Positions 27,064 to 37,212 of a DNA stretch of 64,000 bases are shown one piece after another (positions within the stretch are counted from its first letter, which is position 1; every line of letters begins with the position of its first letter). The DNA is taken from positions 1 through 64,000 of the forward strand of contig JAIDFQ010000074.1 in NCBI GenBank assembly GCA_029054245.1. The letters are read 5' to 3'. The notes below the pieces were generated by a model, which was given only the letters and a program-made list of their open reading frames with translations, was not told where the DNA came from and did no database searches. Source of the stretch: Lachnospiraceae bacterium (GTDB taxonomy: Bacteria > Bacillota > Clostridia > Lachnospirales > Lachnospiraceae). A program made the translations under genes and the position numbers.

Positions 27064-27450
27064 TTATTTATCATACATACTCGATAGTCTTTTCAGATTG
27101 TTATAATAGTGCTTCAAACTGTTTTTCGCTTTGCTGTATTTGATGTTGTATAAGATGTAGGAAATAACTCCATATCCTCCTACTGCGCACAAATATAGTA
27201 CAACAATACTCTTACCATACTCCAGCAAATCCATCTTATAAACATCCTGCATCAGCTGCTCAAAATTGTAAAAAGCATAAACTGCAAACAATGCAAAGAA
27301 AGAAATCGTAGCAGCAATCACTGACTTTAAAACCTGAAATCCAATGTAATCACCCCTAAAGTAATTTACGGTCCGGATATCCTTTTTTCCTTCATTGGAT
27401 TCATAGGAAGCCAGCTTGGTCATAAGGATGACCTTTTCTTCATTTATCAT
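27064..27450 (-). CDS. Small membrane protein of unknown function
   Basis: 128 residues from the ATG at 27450 (GGAAGG, 9-base gap); longer starts at 27474 and 27489 lack good ribosome sites. Two membrane segments (about 45-65 and 80-105) with a basic C-terminus (KYSKAKNSLKHYYNNLKRL). The stop lies 13 bases upstream of the next gene. Not recognised; conserved arrangement with its neighbour would suggest a two-protein membrane unit. Confidence 0.7.
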   Translation of the reverse strand: MINEEKVILMTKLASYESNEGKKDIRTVNYFRGDYIGFQVLKSVIAATISFFALFAVYAFYNFEQLMQDVYKMDLLEYGKSIVVLYLCAVGGYGVISYILYNIKYSKAKNSLKHYYNNLKRLSSMYDK

Positions 27451-27506
27451 ATCTTTGTACCTTCCAGCAGTCATGGCGTGCCCATGCATGCCATGACCTG
27501 TTTTTA

Positions 27507-27917
27507 TTAAAGAAAACGCATTTTATCTCGTTCACTCTTTTTGGGAAGCGGTTTGCTCTCCGCTATCTTCGGTTTGTCTCTTCCTATCGCATGATTGAAC
27601 TCATTGCTCATTTCTCTTTTGCAATTTTCACAAAATCTTCCTGATTTGATCATGGCTCCACAGCTTTCACAGGGAAGTCTGATCGGTGAGTCATCTGCAA
27701 ACTGAAGACGTTCTTCCCGAATCCATTGACGGATCTGTGACGGCTCAACATCACATTCGTGAGACACCTCCGTAATATCCGCACCCGGATTATCCTGAAC
27801 GTATTTCTTTACTTCCTGGAATTTGCCTTCCAGATCTTCTTTGCAGCGTGGACATACAATAGGTCCCATAACATAGTTAAATACTCTGCCGCACTTCCTA
27901 CAATTACGTACATTCAT
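27507..27917 (-). CDS. yvyF: YvyF-like flagellar-operon zinc-ribbon protein
   Basis: 136 residues from the ATG at 27917 (AGGAGGT, 6-base gap). The N-terminal zinc ribbon CRKCGRVF...CPRCKEDL is followed by a helix-turn-helix-like part (ITEVSHECDVEPSQIRQWI) and a second Cys set (CESCGAMI, CENCKRE). This matches the YvyF family, which sits beside comFC and flgM in Bacillus. The neighbour upstream is a comF gene, as expected. Its function in flagellar control is not well defined. Confidence 0.85.
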   Translation of the reverse strand: MNVRNCRKCGRVFNYVMGPIVCPRCKEDLEGKFQEVKKYVQDNPGADITEVSHECDVEPSQIRQWIREERLQFADDSPIRLPCESCGAMIKSGRFCENCKREMSNEFNHAIGRDKPKIAESKPLPKKSERDKMRFL

Positions 27918-28017
27918 AATCCTACCTCCTGTATTTGTCGCTTTCGCCTTAATTCGTTGCCTTTCACATCCCATCAGAATTTCAAAGATTTTTATTACAT
28001 CGATGTAAACCGCAACC

Positions 28018-28728
28018 TTAAATGCCTCTTCCTACCGTCAATGCCATAAAGTAAACCCTCGCAATGCCTGCCTGATGCAGCACTTCTGTCATTGCATCGA
28101 TCGTACTTCCCGTAGTGTATATATCGTCTATAATAACAATCGTACTTAATTTTACATCATTTTGCCGGATTTTAAAAGCCCTTTTCAAATTATTTTGCCT
28201 TTCGGAGTGACTCAGGTCTTTAAGAGGCGCTGTCCGCTTTGATCTGAAGATTAGAGAATTGTTTACTGGAATCCCAGAAAGCCTTGAAAGATGCCTTGCA
28301 ATCAACTCTGCCTGATTATATCCGCGCTTTCTTTTTTTGGATTCATGTATAGGAACCGGCACCAGTGCATCCGGTCGTATAAAAGACAGCCATCCCGCCT
28401 TTTTTTCGTAAAGTTCTCTACCATAAAAATCTGCATATTCCATTCTGCCGGCATATTTAAAACGAAATATGGAGTCCGACATACTTCCATAGTCATATAG
28501 CGCTGTTCCCTGTACATATAAATGCGCATGGTTCCCACAATCTCTGCAATACTCCTGCTCCCTGTCCCTTAACTGTTTCCCGCATTTCAGACAGCACGGC
28601 TCCTTGATATACAAAATCCTTCCTTTGCACTTTCTGCATACAACGCTCTTCGTCTGATCCGTGACTTCATCGCACACCACACATCTTCTGGGAAACAAGA
28701 GATCAAGTATCTTCCCTCCTATTGCCAT
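28018..28728 (-). CDS. ComF family phosphoribosyltransferase-like protein
   Basis: 236 residues. The N-terminus has a four-Cys zinc finger (CVVCDE...CRKC) and a second pair (CLKCGK...CRDC). The C-terminal half is a phosphoribosyltransferase fold with VIIDDIYTTGSTIDAM as PRPP loop. The ComFC family is linked to DNA uptake and repair. The start overlaps the recD2 stop by 10 bases, so it is coupled to the helicase gene. Confidence 0.93.
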   Translation of the reverse strand: MAIGGKILDLLFPRRCVVCDEVTDQTKSVVCRKCKGRILYIKEPCCLKCGKQLRDREQEYCRDCGNHAHLYVQGTALYDYGSMSDSIFRFKYAGRMEYADFYGRELYEKKAGWLSFIRPDALVPVPIHESKKRKRGYNQAELIARHLSRLSGIPVNNSLIFRSKRTAPLKDLSHSERQNNLKRAFKIRQNDVKLSTIVIIDDIYTTGSTIDAMTEVLHQAGIARVYFMALTVGRGI

Positions 28729-30968
28729 TGTCCCTCCCTGCTCTCTATTTCTTTTATCCTATCGCACAGGCTCGTGTATCGTTTATGCTGCTTTTCGTTT
28801 TCAATCATTTGAAGTACTGTATGTCGGCTGCCAAGAATCGTAACACATTTTCTGGCACGGGTTACTGCAGTATACAGAAGATTTCTGTTAAAAAGCATCT
28901 GAGGACCGGATAAGAGTGGAAGTATAACCGCAGGATACTCACTCCCTTGGGATTTATGAATGGTCACCGCATAAGCTAGCTCAATTTCATCCAGACCTGC
29001 AAAAGGATATTCAACTCTTTTATGCTCATCATATTCTACCGTAAGACTCATGGCAGATTCATCAATATCTATAATAATTCCCATATCTCCGTTAAATACA
29101 CCCATGCCCTTATCTATAGGTATGCCATATTTACTTACCACTTCCCACGAAATCTGGTAATTATTCTTAATCTGCATTACCTTATCACCAACTCTGAAAA
29201 GTCTCTCGCCTGGCGCATATTCTTTTTTGGAAGGAGATGGCGGATTCAGATATTTCTGGAGGATCCCATTCAAAACCTCTACTCCAAGATTTCCTTTCCG
29301 CATAGGTGTCAGCACCTGAATATCGTATGGTCCTGCATCCACATAAGGAGGAAGCTTCTCCCTGATTAGCTGAATCATATGTTTATAAATCACATTCACA
29401 TCTCCTCTTTCCAAAAAGAAGAAATCTCTGCTTTTATTGTTTAGCGCAATGTCCTCCCCTCGGTTTATTTTATGCGCATTGACTACTATGTCGCTCTCAC
29501 CCGCCTGTCGGAAGATTTTTTTGAGAATGACTACCGGAAATGCTTTACTTTCTATCAAATCCTGCAAAACCTGCCCTGGTCCTACACTCGGCAGCTGATC
29601 CACGTCTCCCACCATAATCAGCCGTGTACCCACACTGACCGCAGCAAGAAGCGCCTTAAATAGATGAATATCCACCATAGACATTTCATCAATGATAATC
29701 ACATCTGCTTCTAGAGGATTTTCCTCATTCCGTTCAAACTGAGTATGTTTCCCTTCTTCTATCATTCCCCCATTAATCTCAAGGAGCCTGTGAATCGTCC
29801 GGGCTTCATATCCAGTAGCCTCCGTCATCCGTTTTGCCGCCCTGCCCGTAGGCGCCGCCAGTAGAATATCCATCCCCTCTATCTCAAAATATCGAATAAT
29901 CGTATTGATCGTAGTCGTCTTTCCCGTTCCCGGACCTCCTGACAAAATCATAAGACCGGACTTTACACTTTGAAGCACTGCCTGCCTTTGCAATTCATCC
30001 AGTTCTAATCCCTGTTCCACTTCCATGGAATGCAAGAGCGCTTTCACCTTCTCTTCTTCTGCCGGAAGCAGTTCTTCTGTCATGCTTACATTTAAGTCAT
30101 GGAGCATCCGCGCACAGCTTAATTCTGCATAATAATAAGACGATGCATAAACTCGTTTTTCTTCCCCCTTCAGTTTAATTACAATCTTCTTATCCATGGC
30201 AAGGTTCGCCAACTGAGAATCTATCATCTCTGGAGAGAGATTTAGCAGCTCTGCCGCTCTTAGTCCAAGCAAATCTGCCGGAAGGTAAAGATGACCTTCT
30301 CCTGTCGCCTGCAGCAGCGTATACAGCACCCCGCTTCGTATACGAAAATCAGAATCCGTGTGGATGCCTATTTTCCCTGCAATTTCATCTGCAATCCGGA
30401 ATCCGACCCCTTCAATATCTTCCGCCAATTTATATGGATTTTCTCTCATGACCCCATATAGGTTCATGCCATATTGACGATAAATCTTAACTGCCAGTGT
30501 ATTAGAAATACCGTATTTCTGCAGAAAAACAAAGGCTTCACGCATGTCCTTTTTTTCCGTCATCTGCAAAGCAATTTCCTGCGCCCTCCTCTCGCTGATT
30601 CCTTTTACCTCAGCAAGGCGTTCCGGCTCCTCCTCCATTACCCGAAAGGTATCTTTTCCAAATTTTTTGATGATCCGCGCCGCCATCGCCTCTCCGATGC
30701 CTTTAATTGCACCTGATGCAAGATAGCGCTCCATACTGATCACATCATCGGGCGCCGTCACCTCAAAACTTTCCACTTTAAGCTGATGACCATACATAGG
30801 GTGCTCAACAAAGTTCCCTTTAAGCTTCAAGGTCTCTCCGATTTCTACAGACTGGAAATTTCCGACACAGACCAGTTCTTCTCCATCCACAGTCAATGAC
30901 ATGACTGCATATCCGTTCTCCTTGTTTTGATAGATAATGTGCTCTACATACCCCGTGACTATTTCCAA
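28719..30968 (-). CDS. recD2: ATP-dependent RecD2-type DNA helicase
   Basis: 749 residues. I place the start at TTG 30968 because GGGAGG lies 7 bases before it; the ATG at 31001 has no such site. An N-terminal OB-like domain and helix-hairpin-helix region (GAIKGIGEAMAARI, EVKGISERRAQEI) precede the SF1B helicase core with Walker A SGGPGTGKTTTINT, DEMSMVDIHLF (Walker B) and the late motif YAVTIHKSQGSEYP. RecD2 acts in replication-fork and repair metabolism without RecBC. It is coupled to comF. Confidence 0.95.
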   Translation of the reverse strand: MEIVTGYVEHIIYQNKENGYAVMSLTVDGEELVCVGNFQSVEIGETLKLKGNFVEHPMYGHQLKVESFEVTAPDDVISMERYLASGAIKGIGEAMAARIIKKFGKDTFRVMEEEPERLAEVKGISERRAQEIALQMTEKKDMREAFVFLQKYGISNTLAVKIYRQYGMNLYGVMRENPYKLAEDIEGVGFRIADEIAGKIGIHTDSDFRIRSGVLYTLLQATGEGHLYLPADLLGLRAAELLNLSPEMIDSQLANLAMDKKIVIKLKGEEKRVYASSYYYAELSCARMLHDLNVSMTEELLPAEEEKVKALLHSMEVEQGLELDELQRQAVLQSVKSGLMILSGGPGTGKTTTINTIIRYFEIEGMDILLAAPTGRAAKRMTEATGYEARTIHRLLEINGGMIEEGKHTQFERNEENPLEADVIIIDEMSMVDIHLFKALLAAVSVGTRLIMVGDVDQLPSVGPGQVLQDLIESKAFPVVILKKIFRQAGESDIVVNAHKINRGEDIALNNKSRDFFFLERGDVNVIYKHMIQLIREKLPPYVDAGPYDIQVLTPMRKGNLGVEVLNGILQKYLNPPSPSKKEYAPGERLFRVGDKVMQIKNNYQISWEVVSKYGIPIDKGMGVFNGDMGIIIDIDESAMSLTVEYDEHKRVEYPFAGLDEIELAYAVTIHKSQGSEYPAVILPLLSGPQMLFNRNLLYTAVTRARKCVTILGSRHTVLQMIENEKQHKRYTSLCDRIKEIESREGQWQ

Positions 30969-30987
30969 GAAAAATCCTCCCACCGAT

Positions 30988-31036
30988 AAAAAGGCTGCCA
31001 AACAAGACGGAAATCCGTCTCATTTTAGCAGCCTTT
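30988..31036 (-). terminator. Terminator of the flagellar rod operon
   Basis: AAAGGCTGC (31028-31036 on the minus strand) pairs with GCAGCCTTT (30990-30998), enclosing a second hairpin (GACGGA/TCCGTC), then TTTA. It lies between flgJ and recD2. Confidence 0.8.
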
Positions 31037-31054
31037 ATTTCTTTTGTCTCTCTT

Positions 31055-31408
31055 TTATAAATTATAATTTCGCTTCATCTGCTCATACAAAGTCTGTGCA
31101 AGACCAAGACCCTGCAGCTCTGTGGACGTTGCCGCCAATTCCTGAATCGCGTTGTCTCCAAAATAATCTACCAGATTATTGTTAGGATTGCTGCCCTGAT
31201 CAGCCTTCAAACAATCCACTGTTTTTTCCATCTCTTTGAACACCTGTTCCAAGAAATACGCCTCAAACTGTTTACATGCGCTGAGCAGTTCATCCTCCGA
31301 AGCCTGAGAATAATCCGTCCCATTGATTGTCTCTTTTAGTTTTGTCTCTGCTGTACTTTGGTTCTGCAGATAATCTGTATACAAAGAAGAAACTCCACCG
31401 ATATCCAT
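31055..31408 (-). CDS. flgJ: Rod-binding protein (FlgJ N-terminal type)
   Basis: 117 residues. The whole protein is a rod-binding domain (ACKQFEAYFLEQVFKEMEKTV, LVDYFGDNAIQELA, GLGLAQTLYEQM), as in the N-terminus of FlgJ, with no peptidoglycan hydrolase domain. Helps assemble the flagellar rod at the cell wall. Third of three flagellar rod genes after mbl. Confidence 0.9.
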   Translation of the reverse strand: MDIGGVSSLYTDYLQNQSTAETKLKETINGTDYSQASEDELLSACKQFEAYFLEQVFKEMEKTVDCLKADQGSNPNNNLVDYFGDNAIQELAATSTELQGLGLAQTLYEQMKRNYNL

Positions 31409-31447
31409 CCGTATACTTCCTTTCTATTATCTAAGTTTTCATTCAGC

Positions 31448-32266
31448 CTATCTCTTCAGGTTATTTGCCGTCTGCATCATTTCATCTGTAGTGGTGATTG
31501 CCTTGGAATTCATCTCGTAAGCACGCTGTGCTACAATCAGATTTACCATTTCGTCTGCAACCTGAACGTTAGAACCCTCCAGATAATTCTGGACCATTCT
31601 ACTTTTTACCACATTGTTATTGGTTGCTTCATTCAACGCTTCACCGCTTGCTGCAGAAACCTGCCATAAGGTATCGCCTTTTCTCACAAGTCCGCCCGGA
31701 TTGTTGAACTGATACATTCCTATGGTAACTCCCAATGACTGCGGATTTCCGTTGGCATCAGGATAATGAAGAGTTCCATCCGTGCTGATGGTAATTCTGC
31801 TGGTTATACGATTGGCATCCAGCGTAATCGTCGTCCCAGTAGAACTCAAAACCGGGAGACCATCATGATTGGTTAGAATCATCGTGCCATTTCCATTGGT
31901 AGCCCATGTAAAATCGCCGTTACGGGTATAATTTGTTTCTCCGTCTGCCCCACGGATTGCAAAATATCCTGCCCCTTCTATCGCAAATGAGGTGTCACTG
32001 TTTGAGGAAAGGAGACTTCCCTGTGTAAATATGGAATTAATGGATGAATTCCTTACACCTAAGCCCACTTGGGAGCTGGTCGGTTTGGGATCCCCATTAG
32101 CTGTGGTCGTAGCCGTCTGTAATGTCTGATAAAGCAATGATTTAAACTGTGCTACTTGTGCCTTATACCCTACCGTATTGACATTTGATAAATTGTTTGC
32201 TATCGTATCTACATTTGTCTGCTGGGCATTCATACCTGTTGCCGCAGTCCATAAACTCCTAACCAT
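31448..32266 (-). CDS. flgG: Flagellar distal rod protein (FlgG/FlhP type)
   Basis: 272 residues. The N-terminal rod signature is SLWTAATGMNAQQTNVDTIA with NNLSNVNTVGYK, and the C-terminal signature is QVADEMVNLIVAQRAYEMNS. The central domain is strand-rich. The longer Q-rich insertion QSLLYQTLQ-like region after the signature is typical of FlgG. Eleven bases separate it from the previous rod gene. The order mbl-flhO-flhP is the same as in Bacillus. Confidence 0.93.
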   Translation of the reverse strand: MVRSLWTAATGMNAQQTNVDTIANNLSNVNTVGYKAQVAQFKSLLYQTLQTATTTANGDPKPTSSQVGLGVRNSSINSIFTQGSLLSSNSDTSFAIEGAGYFAIRGADGETNYTRNGDFTWATNGNGTMILTNHDGLPVLSSTGTTITLDANRITSRITISTDGTLHYPDANGNPQSLGVTIGMYQFNNPGGLVRKGDTLWQVSAASGEALNEATNNNVVKSRMVQNYLEGSNVQVADEMVNLIVAQRAYEMNSKAITTTDEMMQTANNLKR

Positions 32267-32277
32267 GTATTGCCTCC

Positions 32278-33054
32278 TTAAATTCTACCAAGCTGATTCG
32301 CTGCTATTTCTAATGTGCTGTCGTATGTTGTAATGACCTTCTGATTACTCTCATAAGCACGAGAAACCGTAATCATATTGACCATTTCTGTTACCACTGA
32401 TATGTTAGACGTCTCCAGATATCCCGAACGGACTTCCGCTGCCGCCTCTTTCTCCTCGGCGCCCTCTATGGGTTGAAAATAATTTTCTCCATAACGTTCC
32501 AGATAATCATAATTTTCAAAGTCCGTAACCTGAATGGTCGCTACTACATTTCCATCCTGAATAATCTGCCCGCTGCTGTTGATTTCTGTCGGAAGAAGCT
32601 GATTGATTTCAATGTAAGAACCATTTTCATCCAGCACCGGATCCCCATCTCTTGTAACAAGACGTCCATCTTCCGTCAGCGTAAAATCGCCGTCTCTTGT
32701 ATACTTTATGGAAGTTTCTCCCGATTTACTTGTAAACTCAACCGCAAAGAAGCCCGCATCTGTCAGCGCTAAATCAAAAGTATTTCCTGTGGATTTAATC
32801 GGTCCCTGTGAAAAGTCCGTGTATCCTTCCCCAATTTTTACGCCTGGATGATTGACTCCAAGTCTTCTGGCGAGACGTGCATTCTCTGAAGAATCCTTAA
32901 TCTTATATGCCAGAATCGCATCAAATGCCTGGCTGGTAGCGCCTTCCTTTTTAAATCCATTGGTATCTGCATTTGCCAGATTGTTGGTAAGCACATCCAT
33001 TCTGTGCTGTTCATTCAACATGCCTGTATAGGCCGTATACAACCCCTTAACCAT
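32278..33054 (-). CDS. flgF: Flagellar proximal rod protein (FlgF/FlhO type)
   Basis: 258 residues. N-terminal GLYTAYTGMLNEQHRMDVL with NNLANADTNGFKKEG, and C-terminal NISVVTEMVNMITVSRAYES are the rod/hook family signatures. Its place directly after the mreB-like gene and before the FlgG-like gene, as in the Bacillus mbl-flhO-flhP block, favours FlgF/FlhO. Confidence 0.9.
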   Translation of the reverse strand: MVKGLYTAYTGMLNEQHRMDVLTNNLANADTNGFKKEGATSQAFDAILAYKIKDSSENARLARRLGVNHPGVKIGEGYTDFSQGPIKSTGNTFDLALTDAGFFAVEFTSKSGETSIKYTRDGDFTLTEDGRLVTRDGDPVLDENGSYIEINQLLPTEINSSGQIIQDGNVVATIQVTDFENYDYLERYGENYFQPIEGAEEKEAAAEVRSGYLETSNISVVTEMVNMITVSRAYESNQKVITTYDSTLEIAANQLGRI

Positions 33055-33100
33055 AAATCACCTTTCCGTCAAAAATGTCTGTCTGCCAGACACTGACTTT

Positions 33101-34093
33101 TTAATCTTCTCTATAACCTGCAAGGAATTCCACATATTTTCCTGTGCCGATTGCAACTGCCGTCATGGGATCTTCTGCCGTCATGGTATTGATTCCCGTT
33201 CTTTCTGCAATCAAATCTTCCAGTCCTCTAAGAAGGCTCCCACCTCCTGTAAGCACGATTCCTCTGTCTGCAATATCTGCTGCCAATTCCGGCGGTGTCT
33301 TTTCGAGCACGCTGTGAATTGTCTCAATAATCTGTGCTGTAGTTTCCTTAAGCGCTTCTTCTGTCTCTTCAGAAGAGACCTTGAGTGTTTTGGGGAGACC
33401 TGTAACCAGATTACGTCCCCTTACATCCATATAATCCACTTCCGCGCGTTTAAACGCAGAACCAATTTTTATCTTGATATCCTCCGCTGTTCTTTCACCA
33501 ATCAGCAGATTATGCTTCTTTCTCATATACCGCACAAGGGCTTCGTCAAAATCATCCCCCGCTATTTTAATAGAAGCGCTGACCACCGTTCCTCCCAAAG
33601 AGATAACTGCAATGTCGGAAGTGCCGCCTCCGATATCCACGATCATATTCCCGCAAGGTTTGGAAATATCTATACCTGCCCCTATTGCCGCCGCAATTGG
33701 TTCTTCAATAATGGATACTTCCCTTGCTCCTGCCTGAAGCGTAGCGTCCTCAACCGCTTTCTTTTCTACTTCGGTAACACCGCTGGGTACACAGACAGCA
33801 ATTCTTGGCTTCCTGAAGGTTTTCTTTCCAAGCGCCTTCTGGATAAAATATTTCATCATTTGTTCCGTTACTTTGTAATCGGAAATGACACCCTGACGTA
33901 AAGGACGGACAGCTACGATATTTCCCGGTGTTCTTCCCAGCATCAGTCTTGCATCTTCTCCAATTGCCTTGATGCGATTCGTGTCTCTATCAAAAGCTAC
34001 AACTGAGGGCTCCTTTAAAACGACTCCTCTCCCTCTGATGTAAACCAATATACTGGCGGTTCCCAAATCGATTCCGATATCTGTGTACTGCAT
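33101..34093 (-). CDS. mbl: MreB/Mbl-family rod-shape actin
   Basis: 330 residues. ATP-binding actin-fold motifs: IGIDLGTASILVYIRG (phosphate 1), IVDIGGGTSDIAVISLGG (phosphate 2) and GIVLTGGGSLLRGLEDL (adenosine). It guides peptidoglycan elongation at the membrane. MreC and MreD are absent here. The downstream flagellar rod genes mirror the Bacillus mbl locus, so Mbl is the best name, although MreB cannot be excluded by sequence alone. Confidence 0.93.
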   Translation of the reverse strand: MQYTDIGIDLGTASILVYIRGRGVVLKEPSVVAFDRDTNRIKAIGEDARLMLGRTPGNIVAVRPLRQGVISDYKVTEQMMKYFIQKALGKKTFRKPRIAVCVPSGVTEVEKKAVEDATLQAGAREVSIIEEPIAAAIGAGIDISKPCGNMIVDIGGGTSDIAVISLGGTVVSASIKIAGDDFDEALVRYMRKKHNLLIGERTAEDIKIKIGSAFKRAEVDYMDVRGRNLVTGLPKTLKVSSEETEEALKETTAQIIETIHSVLEKTPPELAADIADRGIVLTGGGSLLRGLEDLIAERTGINTMTAEDPMTAVAIGTGKYVEFLAGYRED

Positions 34094-34153
34094 TGCGTTG
34101 TACCCCTTTCTATTTTAAATAAAAATCAATTATAATCAGACGCATATGCAGTT

Positions 34154-34181
34154 ATTATAACCCATACAAAATTTTTTTCAA
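34154..34181 (-). promoter_or_regulatory. Promoter of the mbl-flagellar rod operon
   Basis: On the minus strand TTGAAA (34176-34181), 16-base spacer, TATAAT (34154-34159), about 60 bases before mbl. Confidence 0.7.
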
Positions 34182-34201
34182 ATAGATTTCACAAAAAATT
34201 A

Positions 34202-34251
34202 ATAAAAACAGACGCAGCATGTAAAACGGCTCCATCCGTTTCCTATGCTGC
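34202..34251 (-). terminator. Terminator after uvrA
   Basis: On the minus strand GCAGCAT (34245-34251) pairs with ATGCTGC (34214-34220), with an inner stem AAACGG/CCGTTT, followed by GTCTGTTTTTATT. It lies 19 bases past the uvrA stop. Confidence 0.75.
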
Positions 34252-34269
34252 ATCCATGCTCTAGAATGT

Positions 34270-37164
34270 TTATCGGTACTTTTCTTTATTTTCTTTATAC
34301 TTTTTCAACATTTTTTTCACATACTGTCCGGTATAGGAATTGGGACTCTCCGCAACCTCTTCCGGTGTTCCCGAAACGACCACTTCCCCTCCTCTGTCAC
34401 CTCCGTCCGGTCCCATGTCGATTATATAATCTGCTGTTTTGATGACATCCAGATTATGCTCAATCACCAACACGGTATTTCCTCCATCTGCAAGCCTATG
34501 CAGAATTTCAACCAACTTATGCACATCTGCAAAATGAAGACCGGTAGTTGGCTCATCCAGGATATAAATCGTATTTCCTGTGCTGCGCTTGCTCAACTCC
34601 GTGGCAAGCTTGATTCTCTGTGCTTCTCCTCCCGACAAGGTGGTGGAAGGCTGTCCCAGTTTAACATAGGAAAGACCAACATCATTTAAGGTTTCTATTT
34701 TTCTGCGGATAGAAGGCAGATTTTCAAAAAACGGCACCGCCTCCTCCACCGTCATATCCAGGACATCATAAATATTCTTTCCTTTATATTTCACCTCAAG
34801 CGTTTCCCTGTTATAACGCTTGCCGCCGCAGACTTCACAGGGCACATAGACATCAGGCAAAAAATGCATTTCAATCTTTAGAATACCGTCTCCGCCGCAC
34901 GCCTCACATCGTCCGCCTTTCACATTGAAGCTGAATCTGCCCTTTTTGTAACCTCTCGCCTTGGCATCCGGCGTTCCCGCAAATAAATCTCTAATCATGT
35001 CAAAAACCCCTGTATAGGTGGCAGGATTGGACCGCGGTGTTCTTCCAATGGGCGACTGGTCAATATCAATGACTTTATCCAGCTTATCAACGCCTGTAAT
35101 GTTCTTATGCTTTCCGGGAATCGTCCTGGCGCGGTTTAGATCCCTTGCAAGTCTTTTATAGATAATTTCATTGACCAGTGAACTTTTTCCTGAGCCGGAA
35201 ACTCCTGTCACGCAGGTCATCACGCCCAGAGGAATCTTCACAGAAACATTTTTAAGATTATTCTCCCTGGCTCCTGTCACCGACAGCCATCCCTTAGGTT
35301 TTCGGCGCACCTCAGGCACTGGAACCTGCTTCCTTCCACTTAAATACTGTCCCGTAACAGATTCCTCCACCTCCATGATTTCCCTGGCAGTGCCCTGCGC
35401 CACCACTTGTCCGCCATGTGACCCGGCACCCGGACCGATATCCACAACATAATCTGCCTCCAGCATCGTATCTTCATCATGCTCAACCACAATAAGCGTA
35501 TTTCCAAGATCTCTAAGGTTTTTCAGCGTGTTTAATAATTTATCATTGTCTTTCTGGTGAAGTCCGATACTGGGTTCATCCAAAATATAACATACCCCTA
35601 CCAGACCAGAGCCAATCTGCGTGGCAAGGCGGATTCGCTGCGCTTCTCCGCCCGAAAGTGTTCCTGTTGCCCTTGAAAGAGATAAATAGTCCAATCCTAC
35701 ATCTATCAGAAAGCCTACCCTTGCATTAATTTCTTTCAGCACCTGCTTTCCAATCAGCAGCTGTTGTCTGGAAAGTTCCATCTCTCCAAGGAAAGCAAAA
35801 AGATCCCGGATTGACAAAGAAGTAATCTCATAAATATTTTTATCACATACTGTAACCGCCAAAGACTCTCTTTTGAGCCGCATTCCTTCGCATTCCTTAC
35901 AGGGTGTGATGCGCATAAAGGTTTCATATTCCTGCTTGATAATATCAGAACCGGTCTCCCTGTACTTTCGTTCCATATTTTTAATCAAACCTTCAAATGC
36001 CACAGGATAAATGCCTTCCCCCCGCTGTCCCTTATAATGAACCTGTACCTCTCTGCCTCCTGTCCCGTGAATCAGTATATGATAAATTTTGTCAGGCAAA
36101 TCCTCTATCGGGGTATCTAAGCTGAATTTATATTCTTTGGAAAGCGCCTGCAGGACGGCATTGGTAAAGCTGCCCGGTTCACTGCTGGACTGCCATCCCA
36201 TCACTTGGATTGCACCTTCGCTGAGGCTTAGGGTCTTATCAGGAATCATTAAATCAGGATCAAACTCCATTTTGTACCCCAGCCCGAAACATACCGGGCA
36301 GGCGCCAAAAGGATTGTTAAAGGAAAAGCTTCTAGGCTCGATCTCGCTTATACTGATTCCACAGTCGGGACAGGCAAAACTCTGACTGAACTGAATGGTC
36401 TCACCATCAATGACATCCACCATCAACAGTCCTTCAGCCAGCGCGAGAACATCTTCAATAGAATCTGTGAGTCTTCTCTCTATGCCGGGTTTAATCACAA
36501 GTCGGTCAACCACCACCTCTATACTGTGCTTAATGTTTTTATCAAGCTTGATTTCTTCCGTCAGTTCATACAGATTGCCGTCCACACGCACACGAACATA
36601 CCCGCTTCTCTTTGCACGGTCAAATACTTTACTGTGCTCGCCTTTCCTGCCGCGAACCACAGGTGCAAGCAGCTGAATCCGGGTTCCTTCCGCAAGTTCC
36701 ATGATTTGATCCACCATCTGATCGACGCTTTGCTTCTTAATTTCCTTTCCGCAATTGGGACAATGAGGAATACCAATCCTCGCATACAGAAGCCTGAAAT
36801 AATCGTAAATTTCCGTCACGGTCCCTACGGTAGAACGAGGATTCCGGTTAGTAGACTTCTGATCAATCGAAATTGCCGGCGACAGCCCTTCTATCTTTTC
36901 TACATTTGGTTTTTCCATCTGCCCCAAAAACTGCCTCGCATAAGAAGAAAGGGACTCCATATACCTTCTCTGCCCCTCCGCATAAATTGTATCAAAGGCA
37001 AGAGAGGACTTCCCAGAACCTGACAGCCCTGTAAGCACTACCAGCTCATTCCGCGGAATATCCACATTCAATTCCTTCAAATTATGTTCGTTAGCGCCCC
37101 GTATCTTAATAAACTCCCTCGGTCGCATTTTCGGCACTTCCACATGTTTATCGGATAATTTCAT
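34270..37164 (-). CDS. uvrA: Excinuclease ABC subunit A
   Basis: 964 residues from the ATG at 37164; a TTG at 37176 and an ATG at 37128 are alternatives, and none has an ideal ribosome site. Damage-recognition ATPase of nucleotide excision repair. Two ABC modules: Walker [20 protein letters not shown] and [14 protein letters not shown], signatures [13 protein letters not shown] and [13 protein letters not shown]. Zinc modules: [13 protein letters not shown] and CEACGGDG...CEVCGG. It follows uvrB by 48 bases. Confidence 0.97.
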   Translation of the reverse strand: MKLSDKHVEVPKMRPREFIKIRGANEHNLKELNVDIPRNELVVLTGLSGSGKSSLAFDTIYAEGQRRYMESLSSYARQFLGQMEKPNVEKIEGLSPAISIDQKSTNRNPRSTVGTVTEIYDYFRLLYARIGIPHCPNCGKEIKKQSVDQMVDQIMELAEGTRIQLLAPVVRGRKGEHSKVFDRAKRSGYVRVRVDGNLYELTEEIKLDKNIKHSIEVVVDRLVIKPGIERRLTDSIEDVLALAEGLLMVDVIDGETIQFSQSFACPDCGISISEIEPRSFSFNNPFGACPVCFGLGYKMEFDPDLMIPDKTLSLSEGAIQVMGWQSSSEPGSFTNAVLQALSKEYKFSLDTPIEDLPDKIYHILIHGTGGREVQVHYKGQRGEGIYPVAFEGLIKNMERKYRETGSDIIKQEYETFMRITPCKECEGMRLKRESLAVTVCDKNIYEITSLSIRDLFAFLGEMELSRQQLLIGKQVLKEINARVGFLIDVGLDYLSLSRATGTLSGGEAQRIRLATQIGSGLVGVCYILDEPSIGLHQKDNDKLLNTLKNLRDLGNTLIVVEHDEDTMLEADYVVDIGPGAGSHGGQVVAQGTAREIMEVEESVTGQYLSGRKQVPVPEVRRKPKGWLSVTGARENNLKNVSVKIPLGVMTCVTGVSGSGKSSLVNEIIYKRLARDLNRARTIPGKHKNITGVDKLDKVIDIDQSPIGRTPRSNPATYTGVFDMIRDLFAGTPDAKARGYKKGRFSFNVKGGRCEACGGDGILKIEMHFLPDVYVPCEVCGGKRYNRETLEVKYKGKNIYDVLDMTVEEAVPFFENLPSIRRKIETLNDVGLSYVKLGQPSTTLSGGEAQRIKLATELSKRSTGNTIYILDEPTTGLHFADVHKLVEILHRLADGGNTVLVIEHNLDVIKTADYIIDMGPDGGDRGGEVVVSGTPEEVAESPNSYTGQYVKKMLKKYKENKEKYR

Positions 37165-37212
37165 CTCAACAACCAAACCTTTCTATCAAGTATCTTTTCC
37201 TACCGTCTTTCT

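Noticed and set aside
34094-34153. Second -10-like box (TATAAT) closer to mbl
   Set aside because: No -35 match at a usable distance; the upstream TTGAAA/TATAAT pair is better.
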